A DNA stretch of 64,000 nt from Streptomyces tibetensis (GCF_007655005.1 NZ_SZVW01000014.1:62001-126000), one strand, 5' to 3'. Shown: positions 50,625 through 60,408, counted from the first letter of the stretch. A program made the numbers and translations. The notes: generated by a model from the sequence alone, not told the origin.

Positions 50625-53192
50625 TCACTCGTGCGCGATGGCCGCCAGCACGTTCATGCGGGAGGCGCGCAACGCCGGCAGCAGCGCCGCCACCACTCCG
50701 ACCACCGCCGAACCGGCCACCACCAGCACGATCGTGACCCACGGGATCGCCAGGGCCGTCATGCCCTGGAGCGCCAGTACCTGATGCATGCACACACCCC
50801 ACACCAGCCCCAGCGCCAGCCCGAGGACCGCGCCGAACACCGCGATCACCACCGACTCCAGCCGGATCATCCGCCGCAGCTGGCGCCGGGCCAGCCCGAT
50901 CGCCCGCAGCAGGCCGATCTCCCGGGTGCGTTCGACGACCGACAGCGCGAGCGTGTTGACCACGCCCAGTACCGCGATGATGATCGCCAGCCCGAGCAGC
51001 GCGTACACGAGGTACAGCAGGACGGCGATCTGGTCATGGACCAGCTGCTTGTAGTCGGCCAGGTCCCGCACCTGCACCTGTGGGTACGGGTCCAGGGTCT
51101 GCTCCAGGTGCGCGCGCAGATCGTCGTCGCTCGTGCCTGCGGCGGCGTTGACGTACAGCGCGGAGTCCCGCCCGCCCGGCGCGTACCGCTCCAGGGTGCC
51201 CAGCCCGAAGAACAGCCCGCCCTGGGTGCCGAACCCCTCGGCGGCGTCCTGATCGGTGAGCGCGCCGACCGTCAGCCCGGCCGAGCGTCCGCCCGGGAAC
51301 TCCACCGGGAGGACGCCGCCCACCCGGACGCCGTGGTCGCGTGCGAAGTCCCGGTCCATGGCCAGGTGCCCGCGTGCGAGCGCGGCAGCCGAGTGCCCTT
51401 GCGCGTAGGTGATGTCGGCGACCTCGTCGAGCCGCGGATCGTAGCCCGCCGCCGTGGTCTCCACGCGGTCGCCGTCCGGGAGGCGCACCGCGACCGGTGT
51501 GAACCTTCCGCGCACGACCAGGCCCACGCCGTCCGTGCGGCGCACCTTGTCGGTGACCTCCTGCGGGAACGGCTGGAAGTTGGTGTTCTGCACGACGAAG
51601 TCGGCGCCGAGCGTCGTGTCGATCTGCCGGTCGAACGACGCGGTCATCGACTCGCTCGCCACCGACATCCCGCCGACCAGGGCGATTCCCACCATCAGAG
51701 CCGCCGCGGTGGCTCCGGTGCGACGAGGGTTGCGCAGGGCGTTGCGCTGGCTCATCCGGCCGATCGGACCGAACAGCGCGGGGAAGGCCGCGCCGAGCAC
51801 CCGGATCACCGGGCGCACCAGCAGGGGCCCGGCGATCACCGTCGCGATCAGGGTGAGCACCACGCCGAGCCCGAGCAGGGAAGCCGCCGACGACGTCTGC
51901 CGGGACACGGCGCAGCCCGCGAGCGCCGCCGCACCGGCCGCCCCCACGAGCGCACCCGCCACCGCACGCACCCGCAGCGGCCGGCCCACCCCGGCCACCT
52001 CGGCGTCCGAGAGCGCGGCCATCGGCGAGACGCCCGCGGCCCGCCGGGCCGGGAGGTACGCGGCGACGAAGGTGACGCCGAGCCCGACGACGTACGCCGC
52101 CACGGGGGTCACCCAGCCGATCTGCATCTCGTCGGCGTCGATGTTCATGCCGAACAGGCCCATCAGCCCGATCAGCCCGGCCGCCAGCCCGATGCCCGCG
52201 GCGAGTCCCAGCGTGGAGCCGACCAGGCCGAGCAGCAGCGCCTCGGTGAGCACCGAGGCGCGGACCTGGCGCCGGTCGGCGCCCAGCGCCCGCAGCAGGC
52301 CCAGCTCGCGGGTGCGCTGGGCGATGAGCATGGAGAAGGTGTTGACGATCAGGAAGACGCCGACCAGGACGGCGATCCCGGCGAAGCCGAGCATCACGTA
52401 CTTGATGACGTCGAGGAACCCGCCCAGCTGCTCGACGTCGGACTCGGCCTGTTCGCCGGCCGTCCTGAAGTCATAGGTGTGCGCGCCGAGCGCGCCGGCC
52501 ACGCGCTGTTCGAGCCGGTCGTCGCCGACGCCCTGTGCCGCGTCGACCGAGATGCTCGTGGCCGTGCCCGCCCGGCCCAGCAGCTTCGTCTGGGCGGTCG
52601 GGGTGTCGAAGTAGAGCAGGGCGGAGCCGGGGTTCGTGGTCGTGAACGTGACGATGCCGACCACCCGGACCCGGAACGACCCGGGGGGTGCGATGACCGT
52701 GAGGGCGTCACCGATGTGCACGTTCTTGCGGTCGGCGGTCTCGGAGTCGAGCAGCGCCTGCGCGGGTCCGCGCGGGGCGTTGCCCGAGGTCAGCCGCACG
52801 GGGCTGCGTTCGTGCGGGTTCCAGGCGTAACCGAGCGTGGGGGCCCCGGTGGTCGGGCCCACCGGTTCGTTCTCCTCGTTCACGACCGTGAGGCCGTTGA
52901 CCTTGACGTCGGCGCGGGCCGCTACGACCCCGTCGACCTGCCGGACCCGTTCGGCGAGCGCGGCCGGCAGGGTGGCCGTGCGGCCCGACGGCAGCGCCTC
53001 GTCGAGGTCCTTCTTCGGGCTGACCGTGACATCGGCCGCGGTGGAGGCGAACAGCCGGTCGAACGTGTGGCTGACGGTGTCCGAGAAGATCAGGCTCCCC
53101 GTGACGAACGCGACGGACAGCAGGACGGCGAGCGCGGAGAGCAGCAGCCGCCCCTTGTGCGCCAGGAAGCTCCGCAGGGTCGCCTTGAGCAC
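50625..53192 (-). CDS. FtsX/MacB-type ABC transporter permease
   Basis: This 855-residue permease has one N-terminal helix (LRSFLAHKGRLLLSALAVLL), a large extracytoplasmic domain, two sets of four-helix FtsX domains (near residues 260-400 and 730-855), and LGLLRALGADRRQVRASVLTEALLLGLVGS-type loops split across them. This is the architecture of LolCE/MacB-like exporters that use ATP in mechanotransmission. It lies four bases after its ATPase gene. The substrate is unknown. Confidence 0.92.
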   Translation of the reverse strand: MLKATLRSFLAHKGRLLLSALAVLLSVAFVTGSLIFSDTVSHTFDRLFASTAADVTVSPKKDLDEALPSGRTATLPAALAERVRQVDGVVAARADVKVNGLTVVNEENEPVGPTTGAPTLGYAWNPHERSPVRLTSGNAPRGPAQALLDSETADRKNVHIGDALTVIAPPGSFRVRVVGIVTFTTTNPGSALLYFDTPTAQTKLLGRAGTATSISVDAAQGVGDDRLEQRVAGALGAHTYDFRTAGEQAESDVEQLGGFLDVIKYVMLGFAGIAVLVGVFLIVNTFSMLIAQRTRELGLLRALGADRRQVRASVLTEALLLGLVGSTLGLAAGIGLAAGLIGLMGLFGMNIDADEMQIGWVTPVAAYVVGLGVTFVAAYLPARRAAGVSPMAALSDAEVAGVGRPLRVRAVAGALVGAAGAAALAGCAVSRQTSSAASLLGLGVVLTLIATVIAGPLLVRPVIRVLGAAFPALFGPIGRMSQRNALRNPRRTGATAAALMVGIALVGGMSVASESMTASFDRQIDTTLGADFVVQNTNFQPFPQEVTDKVRRTDGVGLVVRGRFTPVAVRLPDGDRVETTAAGYDPRLDEVADITYAQGHSAAALARGHLAMDRDFARDHGVRVGGVLPVEFPGGRSAGLTVGALTDQDAAEGFGTQGGLFFGLGTLERYAPGGRDSALYVNAAAGTSDDDLRAHLEQTLDPYPQVQVRDLADYKQLVHDQIAVLLYLVYALLGLAIIIAVLGVVNTLALSVVERTREIGLLRAIGLARRQLRRMIRLESVVIAVFGAVLGLALGLVWGVCMHQVLALQGMTALAIPWVTIVLVVAGSAVVGVVAALLPALRASRMNVLAAIAHE

Positions 53193-53196
53193 GGGC

Positions 53197-54018
53197 TCAG
53201 TTCTCCTCGCCCGACGCCGGGGCGCCGGCGTCCTCGGAGCGGGTGCGGATCACGTCGAACCTCTTCATCCGTTCCAGGACCGCCTCCGCCGTCGGGCGCC
53301 GCATCTCGTCGACGATCCGGCCGTCCCCGAGGAAGAGCACCAGGTCCGAGTGGGCGGCGGCGCCCGGGTCGTGGGTGACCATGACGACCGTCTGCCCGAG
53401 CCGGTCCACCGCCTCGCGCAGGAAGCCGAGCACCTCCAGCCCGGCGCGCGAGTCGAGGTTGCCGGTCGGTTCGTCCGCGAAGATCAGCTCGGGCCGGGAG
53501 GCCAGCGCCCGCGCGCAGGCCACGCGCTGCTGCTGCCCGCCGGAGAGCTGCGAGGGCCGGTGCCCCAGCCGGTCCCGAAGGCCCAGGGTGTCGATCACCT
53601 GGTCCAGCCACTTCCCGTCCGGTTTCCGGCCCGCGATGTCCATGGGCAGGGTGATGTTCTCCAGTGCGTTCAGGGTCGGGATGAGGTTGAACGACTGGAA
53701 CATGAACCCGATCCGGTCCCGGCGCAGCCGCGTCAGCTCGCGCTCCCTCAGCCCGGTGATCTCCGTGTCCCCCAGCCACACCTGACCGGCCGAGACGGTG
53801 TCGAGCCCGGCCAGACAGTGCATCAGCGTGGACTTCCCGGAACCCGACGGGCCCATCACCGCGGTGAACCGGCCCCGGACGACGTCGACGTCCACCGAGT
53901 CGAGCGCGAGCACGGCCGTCTCGCCCGTGCCGTACGCCTTGGTCAAACCGCGGGCGCGGGCCGCGATTCCGTCGGCCGGCGCGAGGCCGGGAGCGTGCTC
54001 CGCAGCAGGTGTGGACAA
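53197..54018 (-). CDS. ABC transporter ATPase, MacB/LolD type
   Basis: This 273-residue ATPase has Walker A GPSGSGKST near residues 56-64, FMFQSFNLIPTLNALEN, signature LSGGQQQRV, and Walker B LIFADEPTGNLDS. These are the marks of the MacB/LolD class. The start is the TTG at 54018, which has GGAGG upstream. It is divergent from the RHH/Fic-like pair. The ATPase and the FtsX permease make one operon. Confidence 0.94.
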   Translation of the reverse strand: MSTPAAEHAPGLAPADGIAARARGLTKAYGTGETAVLALDSVDVDVVRGRFTAVMGPSGSGKSTLMHCLAGLDTVSAGQVWLGDTEITGLRERELTRLRRDRIGFMFQSFNLIPTLNALENITLPMDIAGRKPDGKWLDQVIDTLGLRDRLGHRPSQLSGGQQQRVACARALASRPELIFADEPTGNLDSRAGLEVLGFLREAVDRLGQTVVMVTHDPGAAAHSDLVLFLGDGRIVDEMRRPTAEAVLERMKRFDVIRTRSEDAGAPASGEEN

Positions 54019-54152
54019 GGCCGCCTCCTCTGGGTGGACGTGCGTGGCTCCAACCCTGCCCGAGAGTAATGTGACCCGGCCCACACTCGGTATCCTCCGC
54101 GGGTCGGACACCGCCCTTGCCGGTGCTAGCACCTCCGCGCTAGCTTCGAGGT

Positions 54153-54428
54153 ATGGCGAAGACCCAGCTGAACGTGCGCGTCGACGAGGGCACCGCGCGC
54201 GCCGCCCGCGAACGCGCCCTGGCCCGTGGGATGAGCGTCAACCGTTACATCGAGGAGTTGGTCAGACAGGACACCGGCGAGGTGGGCCACACCTTCGTGG
54301 AGGCCGCCGCGGACTTCATGAAGCAGTACGAGTCCGTCTTCGCCGAGGAGTTCGGTGGGGGTGCCCCCGCTCGAGCGAAGCCGAGAGTGGGGGAGGACCG
54401 CGAGGGCACGCGCGAAGGTCGCCACTGA
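54153..54428 (+). CDS. ribbon-helix-helix antitoxin-like protein, C-terminus altered by a repeat element
   Basis: The first 66 or so residues have a ribbon-helix-helix pattern (TQLNVRVDEGTARAARERAL, then GMSVNRYIEELVRQD) and a helical tail (FVEAAADFMKQYESVFAEEFG), as in small antitoxins. From about residue 68 the reading frame runs through a dispersed Streptomyces repeat (54354-54396), so the last 24 residues (GGAPARAKPRVGE...) are repeat-encoded and probably not native. It precedes a Fic-like toxin with four bases between them. The call as antitoxin is by context. Confidence 0.75.
   Translation: MAKTQLNVRVDEGTARAARERALARGMSVNRYIEELVRQDTGEVGHTFVEAAADFMKQYESVFAEEFGGGAPARAKPRVGEDREGTREGRH
54354..54396. 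repeat. dispersed element GGTGGGGGTGCCCCC...GAGTGGGGGAGG inside the antitoxin-like gene
   Basis: I recognise this as a common Streptomyces repeat. It has a GGGGGTGCCCCC hairpin and a longer CCCCCGCTC...GAGTGGGGG pairing. It lies within the 3' part of the antitoxin-like gene and shifts its C-terminus into repeat-derived codons. Confidence 0.7.
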
Positions 54429-54432
54429 ACCG

Positions 54433-54807
54433 TTGAACAACCTCGAGATCGACCTCGCCTGGCTGCTGATGCTCGCCGAGCACAAGACCCCGGGGGACCC
54501 CCAGGTCACAGACTGGGGAGCCCTCGTCGCCGCCGTCGCCCGCCACCAGGCCGCCGTGTTCGACGTCCCCGTCTACGACAGCCCGCACGCCCGCGCCGCC
54601 GCCCTGCTCCAGCTGCTGATCCACGTCCCCGCGCTGGAACGCTCCAACGCCCTGTTCGCCTCCGCCGTCGCCTATGCGTACCTCGTCGCCAGCGGCGTCA
54701 AGGTCATCACCTCGCCCGAGCAGGTCCGCGACCTCGCCCGGCTGGTCAAGAGCGGCGAGGCCTCCGTGCGGGAGATCGAGCAGGAGCTGCGTCAGTGGAG
54801 CCTGTGA
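54433..54807 (+). CDS. Fic/Doc-like toxin component with degenerate catalytic motif
   Basis: This 124-residue protein matches the Streptomyces group annotated as the toxin of a Fic-type toxin-antitoxin pair. LLQLLIHVPALERSNALFASAVAYAYLVASG, near residues 56-86 (shown as split pieces LLQLLIHVPALERSN and ALFASAVAYAYL), aligns with the Fic helix. The catalytic HxFx(D/N)(A/G)NKR is reduced to H...SN, without the Lys-Arg end, so AMP or phosphate transfer may be lost. It starts at TTG 54433 with GAAGG upstream. It lies four bases after the RHH gene, supporting a toxin-antitoxin module. Confidence 0.75.
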   Translation: MNNLEIDLAWLLMLAEHKTPGDPQVTDWGALVAAVARHQAAVFDVPVYDSPHARAAALLQLLIHVPALERSNALFASAVAYAYLVASGVKVITSPEQVRDLARLVKSGEASVREIEQELRQWSL

Positions 54808-55482
54808 TCACCCGCCGACCGGGCGCCACGCGGTCCCGAGCACGCAGTACGAGGTGGGCAGCTGCGGCCCCTCCGCAGGCATCAGCACCTGCCGGTAGGG
54901 GCCGAGTTCGAACCCGGCGTCCCGCAGCGCCCGCACGGGTTCCCGCGCCACATGGCAGCCCCCGCTCAGCACCGGCCACACCGTCCGGTCCAGCGCCTGC
55001 TGCGTGAGGGTCATCGCTCGGCCGCCGCCCCGGCCGTGTTCGAAGAACCGCACCTCGCCGCCCGGCCGCAGCACCCGCCGCAGCTCCGCGAGCGCCCGGG
55101 GCACGTCCCGCACGCTGCACAGCACCAGCGACACCACGGCCGCGTCGAAGCCCTCGCTCTTGACCGGCAGCGCCTCGGCCGCACCCGGCACCACGTCCAC
55201 CGGCACCTCGGCTCGCAGAGCGGCCTCCACGGCCAGGTGGCGCAGCCGCCGCTCCGGTTCGATCGCCACGACCTCCGCGACGGTGCCCGGGTAGTGCGCG
55301 AAGTTCAGCCCGTTGCCCGCGCCGATCTCGATCACCCGCCCCGACAGCCCGCCGAGCAGTCTCCCGCGTATCGGGCCCATGCCCATCCGGGTCTCTGCGG
55401 CCACGCTGATCCGGGCGTAGCAGCGGGCGAACAGCGGATGGTGCACGGCGTCTTGCGACACCTTGCCGGAGCGGAGCGGCAT
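54808..55482 (-). CDS. class I SAM-dependent methyltransferase
   Basis: This 224-residue methyltransferase has SAM-binding VIEIGAGNGLNFAHYP near residues 48-63, the acidic VVAIEPERRL, then FDAAVVSLVLCSVRDVPRALAELRRVLRPGG (seen in parts FDAAVVSLVLCSVRDV and RVLRPGGEVRFFEHG). This is the Methyltransf_11 pattern. The substrate is unknown. The ATG at 55482 has GGGAGG upstream. Its stop abuts the stop of the convergent Fic-like gene with no base between. Confidence 0.92.
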   Translation of the reverse strand: MPLRSGKVSQDAVHHPLFARCYARISVAAETRMGMGPIRGRLLGGLSGRVIEIGAGNGLNFAHYPGTVAEVVAIEPERRLRHLAVEAALRAEVPVDVVPGAAEALPVKSEGFDAAVVSLVLCSVRDVPRALAELRRVLRPGGEVRFFEHGRGGGRAMTLTQQALDRTVWPVLSGGCHVAREPVRALRDAGFELGPYRQVLMPAEGPQLPTSYCVLGTAWRPVGG

Positions 55483-55557
55483 GGGAACCTCCCTGACGAG
55501 GCCGGCCTTGCGCCTTACCGGGATTGTCCCCCGGACGAGCCCGGCGCACCCCTGCCG

Positions 55558-56058
55558 CCTACCGCAGGAGTACGCGGCCCAGCACCGGAAGGTGGTCGCT
55601 GTCTGGCTCTGGCTGTTCGGCGGGATGTGGTTCTCCTCGCCCCCGTACGACCTGACCGTCGTCCAGCACCACGTGGCCGACGACAACGTCGATCCCGCTC
55701 ACCTCCCGGTTGCACGCGCCGTCCGGGAGCTTCGCGTTCAGCCGGCCGGCCTGCCGGTGCCGAGGACCGACCAGGTGCTGGGCCGGGGGGTGAGGCTGAC
55801 GGAGGTGTCGGCGCTGGAGGCGACCGCGACGACGGCGGGTGCCAGACAGGCGAGCAGTCCCGGCACCGACCGTCTGAGCGCGGCGAGGCGGGCGAGCAGC
55901 GGCACCGCCGAGCCCAGCCACGGCAGGAACGTCTCCAGCAGGCTCCCCAGCCGCCCGACCCCGTCGGGCACGGCGGAGTGCAGGGCGAGCAGACCGGCGA
56001 CCCCGAGGGCGCCGGTCACCGGCCAGGCGTCCCACGACGTCCTGCCGAGGCCGGTCAC
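55558..56058 (-). pseudogene. remnant of an endonuclease/exonuclease/phosphatase-family membrane protein
   Basis: From 56058, a frame of 106 codons gives membrane-helix sequence (WPVTGALGVAGLLAL, FLPWLGSAVPLLARLAALRR, LLACLAPAVVAVA) that looks like the N-terminus of Streptomyces EEP-family membrane proteins. The frame stops near 55738. Another frame then shows VSGIDVVVGHVVLDDG and DSDHLPVLGRV, the typical EEP ending. Most of the catalytic domain is missing and the frame is broken, so I read this as a decayed gene. It starts two bases before the beta-lactamase stop. Confidence 0.5.
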
Positions 56059-56059
56059 G

Positions 56060-56962
56060 CTAGGCGAGTTCCGCCGCCAGCAGTGCGGCCGTCCGGGCCA
56101 CCAGCGGGTTGTCGGCCGGGGCGTCCTCCTCCGACCGGGTGGTCAGCACCGACATCACGATCGGCGGACCGTCCGGCGGCCAGGTGATGCCCACGTCGTT
56201 GTTGCTGCCGTACTGCCCGCCCCCCGTCTTGTCGGCGAGCAGCCAGTCGGCCGGCAGACCCTTGCGGAACCTCTCCAAGCTCGTGGTGTTGCGCAGCAGC
56301 CAGTCCGTGAGCCGGGCCTTGTCCCGGGGCTCAAGCACGTCGCCGAGCACCAGCCGGGCGTAGGTCAGGCCGATGGCGCGCGGGGAGGTCGTGTCGGTGA
56401 CGCGCCACGGCTCCGCGGAGTTGAGCTCGGGCTCCCAGCGGTCCAGCCGGGTGACACGGTCACCCGTCGAGCGGGCGAAGCGCGTGATCGCGGTCGGTCC
56501 GCCCAGCTCCTTCAGCAGCAGGTTGCCCGCGGTGTTGTCGCTGAAGCGGATGGTGGCGTCGCACAGTTCGCCCACGGTCATTCCGGTCGCCACGTGATTC
56601 TCGGTGACGGGGGAGTGTTGCGACGCGTCGACGTAGGCCTGGGTGTAGTGGATGCGCCGGGCCAGGAACTCGCCGTCGCGGTCGAGGTCGCGCAGTACCG
56701 CCGCGGCGGCCAGTGTCTTGAACACCGAGGCCATCGGGAAGCGCTCGTCGGCCCGGTAGGCCACCGTCCGGCCCGTGCGCATGTTGCGGGCGTACACGCC
56801 CAGCCGGGCGGTGTGCTCCTGCTCCAGTTCCCGTAACCGCGCGGTCGCCCCGCCGGTGGCGGTCGAGGCGTGTGCCGTGCCGCCGCCCAGCGCGAGAGCG
56901 GCTGCGGCCGTGCCCATCGCGAGGGCCGTGCGGCGGGACGGGCGTGATGCGTTCGTGTGCAA
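56060..56962 (-). CDS. class A beta-lactamase, Tat-exported
   Basis: This 300-residue serine beta-lactamase has all class A motifs: SVFK with catalytic Ser near residue 79, FSDN near 139, EPELN with the general-base Glu near 175, and DKTGGG near 242. An N-terminal Tat-type signal (SRRTALAMGTAAAALALGGG) is present, so it is exported folded. I prefer the TTG at 56962, with GAAGGGACC upstream, over 57010. Streptomyces often make such enzymes. The decayed EEP gene lies downstream. Confidence 0.93.
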   Translation of the reverse strand: MHTNASRPSRRTALAMGTAAAALALGGGTAHASTATGGATARLRELEQEHTARLGVYARNMRTGRTVAYRADERFPMASVFKTLAAAAVLRDLDRDGEFLARRIHYTQAYVDASQHSPVTENHVATGMTVGELCDATIRFSDNTAGNLLLKELGGPTAITRFARSTGDRVTRLDRWEPELNSAEPWRVTDTTSPRAIGLTYARLVLGDVLEPRDKARLTDWLLRNTTSLERFRKGLPADWLLADKTGGGQYGSNNDVGITWPPDGPPIVMSVLTTRSEEDAPADNPLVARTAALLAAELA

Positions 56963-57046
56963 GGTGGTCCCTTCGGAGGCGATCAGGTACGTGGTTGAAC
57001 ACGCGATCACGTCCGCTCCGGTTTCACCGCGCGTCAGCCGGGACCC

Positions 57047-57772
57047 TCAGAGCGCCTCGGGCGCCTCCCGTACCCGGAAGGCCTCCGCGTCCCAGGAACC
57101 GTCCAGCCCGGGCGCGAGCCAGTGCGGCGCTGCTGCCCGGAAGGCGGTGGGGGGCAGGGCGCCGGACCCCTCCGGGACGGAGCCCAGCAGCGGCGCTCCG
57201 GCCACGTCCGGCAGGTCCGCGAGATTGCAGCGCGCGGCGAGATCCGGGGCCGCGGGCCAGCTCCCGATCACGATCCCGGCCGGTTCCAGCCCCCGGGAGC
57301 GCAGTTCACGCGCCGTCAGCTCCGTGGTGTTGAGGGTGCCGAGCCCCGCGGGCGCCACGACCAGCACCGGCGCCGACAGCGACCGGGCCGCGTCCGCCAG
57401 GGTCCCGCCGGCCGCGTCGAACCGGACGAGCAGTCCGCCCGCCCCTTCGACCAGCACCAGGTCGTGCTCGGCGGCCAGCTTGGCGGCGGCCTCCGCCACC
57501 TCGTGCGGATGGACCGGGGCCCGGCCGGCCCGGCGCGCCGCCGTGGCCGGGGCCAGCGGCTCGGGATACCGGGCCAGTTCGGCCGTCGTCACCGGGCCCG
57601 CCAGGCGCGCCACCTCGGCGGCGTCCCCGGGCTCGTCCGGCCGTACGCCCGTCTGTGCGGCCTTCAGCACGGCCACCGAACGGCCCGCCGCCAGCGCCGT
57701 CGCCGCGACGGCGGCGGTCACGACCGTCTTGCCGACCTCCGTGCCCGTGCCCGTGATCACCAGTACCGGCAT
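57047..57772 (-). CDS. bioD: dethiobiotin synthetase
   Basis: This 241-residue ATPase makes dethiobiotin from 7,8-diaminopelargonate and CO2. The P-loop is [10 protein letters not shown] near residues 7-16, the diaminopelargonate/Mg2+ site is in VEGAGGLLV, and SWPAAPDL is a late region. It starts one base after the bioA stop, so bioB-bioA-bioD form one operon ending here. Confidence 0.93.
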   Translation of the reverse strand: MPVLVITGTGTEVGKTVVTAAVAATALAAGRSVAVLKAAQTGVRPDEPGDAAEVARLAGPVTTAELARYPEPLAPATAARRAGRAPVHPHEVAEAAAKLAAEHDLVLVEGAGGLLVRFDAAGGTLADAARSLSAPVLVVAPAGLGTLNTTELTARELRSRGLEPAGIVIGSWPAAPDLAARCNLADLPDVAGAPLLGSVPEGSGALPPTAFRAAAPHWLAPGLDGSWDAEAFRVREAPEAL

Positions 57773-57773
57773 G

Positions 57774-59090
57774 TCACCCCTCCCGCGCCGCCGCGCACAC
57801 GGCGCGCGCGATCCTGGCCAGGTCCGCGTCGCCCGTCACGTACGGCGGCATGGTGTAGATCAGATCGCGGAACGGCCGCAGCCACACGCCCTCGCGCACG
57901 GCAGCCCGCGTCGCCGCCTCCATGTCCACGGCGTGGTCCAGCTGGACCACGCCGATGGCGCCGAGGACGCGTACGTCCTTCACGCCCGGCAGGTCCCGGG
58001 CGGCCGCGAGCCCGTCCCGCAGTCCCGTCTCGATCCGCTTGACCTCCGCGAGCCAGTCCTGACCGAGCAGCAGCTCGATCGAGGCGCAGGCCACCGCCGC
58101 CGCGAGCGGATTGCCCATGAACGTCGGCCCGTGTGCGAGCACCGGCACCTCGCCCCGCGAGATGCCGTCGGCCACCCGCGCGGTGCACAGCGTCGCCGCC
58201 ATGGTCATATAGCCGCCGGTCAGCGCCTTGCCCACGCACATCACGTCCGGCGTGACGGCCGCGTGCTCCGCCGCGAACATCGCACCCGTACGGCCGAAGC
58301 CGGTCGCGATCTCGTCGAACACCAGCAGCACGTCGTGCGCGTCGCACGCCTCGCGCAGCACCCGCAGATAGGCAGGGGAGTGGAACCGCATCCCGCCCGC
58401 GCCCTGCACCACCGGCTCGACGATCACCGCCGCCAGTTCACCGGCGTGCTGTTCGATCAGCGACCGCAACTGCTCGGCGTACGCCTCCTCGAACTGTGCC
58501 GGGGGCGGGTCGGCGAACACCTGACGTTGCAGCACCCCGGTCCACAGGCCGTGCATCCCGCCCTCGGGATCGCACACCGACATCGGCTGCCAGGTGTCGC
58601 CGTGGTAGCCGCCGCGCCAGGTCAGCAGCCGCTGCTTGCCGGGGCGGCCGAGCGAACGCCAGTACTGCAGACACATCTTGACCGCCACCTCGACCGACAC
58701 CGACCCGGAGTCGGCCAGGAAGACGTGCTTCAGGCCCTCGGGCGACATGTCGACAAGGAGCTTCGCCAGCCGCACGGCGGGCTCGTGGGTGAGCCCGCCG
58801 AACATCACGTGGGACATCCGCCCGAGCTGCTCGCGGGCGGCCTCGTTGAGCACCGGGTGGTTGTAGCCGTGGATCGCCGACCACCAGGACGACATCCCGT
58901 CGACGAGCTCGCGCGGGCCGTCCGGCACACCGGAACCGTCTGCGACGTGCGAGCCGTGGGCGAGCCGCAGTCGCACCCCGCTCGCCGACTCCACGACGAG
59001 CGGTTCCTGCCGCCCGGGCATCGGGCCGTACGGATGCCACACATGCCGCCGGTCGAGCTCCAGCAGCTCGGGCACCGTCAGCTCAGGCAT
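57774..59090 (-). CDS. bioA: adenosylmethionine-8-amino-7-oxononanoate aminotransferase
   Basis: This 438-residue class III aminotransferase makes 7,8-diaminopelargonate using SAM as amino donor. HVWHPYGPM near residues 16-24 and [13 protein letters not shown] are BioA-type substrate motifs. [14 protein letters not shown] holds the PLP-binding Asp, and the PLP Lys is in [21 protein letters not shown] follows. It overlaps the bioB end by eight bases and is followed by bioD. Confidence 0.95.
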   Translation of the reverse strand: MPELTVPELLELDRRHVWHPYGPMPGRQEPLVVESASGVRLRLAHGSHVADGSGVPDGPRELVDGMSSWWSAIHGYNHPVLNEAAREQLGRMSHVMFGGLTHEPAVRLAKLLVDMSPEGLKHVFLADSGSVSVEVAVKMCLQYWRSLGRPGKQRLLTWRGGYHGDTWQPMSVCDPEGGMHGLWTGVLQRQVFADPPPAQFEEAYAEQLRSLIEQHAGELAAVIVEPVVQGAGGMRFHSPAYLRVLREACDAHDVLLVFDEIATGFGRTGAMFAAEHAAVTPDVMCVGKALTGGYMTMAATLCTARVADGISRGEVPVLAHGPTFMGNPLAAAVACASIELLLGQDWLAEVKRIETGLRDGLAAARDLPGVKDVRVLGAIGVVQLDHAVDMEAATRAAVREGVWLRPFRDLIYTMPPYVTGDADLARIARAVCAAAREG

Positions 59091-60258
59091 TGGGCGCGAG
59101 GTCCGTTCCGGCGCCCCGGCGGCGGACGGCGATCAGGTCGGTACGGGCGTCCGGGGCCGTACGGGGCTCGGAGACCTCCGGCGCGGCGTCGGAGCCGCAG
59201 GCTCCGCCACCCCCGGAACCGCAGGCGCCGCCACCGTCGTGGCAGCCCCCGGCGGCCCGGTGCTCCGGCAGCGTCACCTGGTCGGTGCCCTCCACCTCGA
59301 AGCCGGCGTCCGCGATCATCTCCAGGTCGGCCTTGCCGGCCTGGCCCTCACTCGTGAGGTAGTCGCCGAGGAAGATCGAGTTGGCCAGGTGCAGCGCGAG
59401 CGGCTGCATCGTGCGCAGATGGACCTCGCGCCCGCCCGCGATCCGCACCTCGACGTCCGGGCAGACGAACCGCGTCATCGCCAGGATCCTGAGGCACCGC
59501 TGGGGGGTCAGGTTCCACTCCTTGCCGAGCGGAGTGCCCTCGAACGGGATCAGGAAGTTGACCGGAACCGAGTCCGGGTCCAGCTCACGCAGCGAGTAGA
59601 CGACGTCCACCAGGTCCTCGTCCGTCTCGCCCATGCCGGCGATCAGCCCGGAGCAGGCGGACAGACCGGCCGCGTGCGCCTTCTGCACGGTGTCGACGCG
59701 GTCCTCGTAGGTGTGCGTGGTGGTGATCTCCCCGTACGTCGCCTCGGACGTGTTGAGGTTGTGGTTGTAGGCGTCGGCGCCGGCCTCGCGAAGCCGCTCC
59801 GCCTGGCCGTCGGAGAGCAGTCCGAGGCAGGCGCACACCTCGACGCCCTCGTTGTTGTCCTTGATCGCCTTGATCGTCTCGGAGACCCGGTCCACGTCCC
59901 GGTCGGTCGGGCCGCGCCCGCTCGCCACCAGGCAGACCCGCTTGGCGCCGCCGGCCACCCCGGCCGCCGCCGCGTCGGACGCCTGGTCGGGCTTCAGCCA
60001 GGTGTACTTCAGGATCCCGGCCGTCGAGCCGAGCCGCTGCGAACAGTAGGAGCAGTCCTCGGGGCAGAGGCCGGACTTGAGGTTGACGAGATAGTTCAGT
60101 TTCACCCGTCGGCCGAACCAGTGCCGGCGCACCTTTCCGGCCGCGGCCACCACATCGAGCAGATCGTCGTCGGACGTCGCGAGGACGGCAAGTGCCTCGT
60201 CGCGGGTCGGCAGCTCGCGCCGAAGCCCCTTGTCCACCAGCGTGTTCAGCAGGTCCAT
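59083..60258 (-). CDS. bioB: biotin synthase with Cys/Gly-rich C-terminal extension
   Basis: This 391-residue radical-SAM enzyme inserts sulfur into dethiobiotin. The cluster motif [10 protein letters not shown] (C-x3-C-x2-C) is near residues 65-74, with YNHNLNTS and the arginine-containing VRIAGGREV further on. The last 50 or so residues, after about 335, are an extension with a [18 protein letters not shown] stretch, which is not in E. coli BioB (346 residues). I chose the ATG at 60258. The gene starts the bioBAD operon and is divergent from bioF. Confidence 0.93.
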   Translation of the reverse strand: MDLLNTLVDKGLRRELPTRDEALAVLATSDDDLLDVVAAAGKVRRHWFGRRVKLNYLVNLKSGLCPEDCSYCSQRLGSTAGILKYTWLKPDQASDAAAAGVAGGAKRVCLVASGRGPTDRDVDRVSETIKAIKDNNEGVEVCACLGLLSDGQAERLREAGADAYNHNLNTSEATYGEITTTHTYEDRVDTVQKAHAAGLSACSGLIAGMGETDEDLVDVVYSLRELDPDSVPVNFLIPFEGTPLGKEWNLTPQRCLRILAMTRFVCPDVEVRIAGGREVHLRTMQPLALHLANSIFLGDYLTSEGQAGKADLEMIADAGFEVEGTDQVTLPEHRAAGGCHDGGGACGSGGGGACGSDAAPEVSEPRTAPDARTDLIAVRRRGAGTDLAPNA

Positions 60259-60326
60259 GGGAGCCGATCCTGTCCTAAGGAGGCGCCCGGGGCAAAGGAG
60301 AGTTCGCACAACAGAGTCGCTTCGAG

Positions 60327-60344
60327 GTGTGGGTATTGCCACAC
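60327..60344. promoter_or_regulatory. inverted repeat GTGTGG-GTATTG-CCACAC between bioB and bioF
   Basis: This is a perfect 6-bp inverted repeat in the 150-bp divergent region of the biotin genes. It is a candidate site for a biotin regulator such as a TetR-type BioQ, or a promoter hairpin. The match to a known BioQ site cannot be stated from sequence alone. Confidence 0.4.
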
Positions 60345-60408
60345 ACTGACCTGCTGGTGGCCCCGCTAGTGTCTGTGCACTGCCTACAAATTCCCCGGGA
60401 GACCACCC

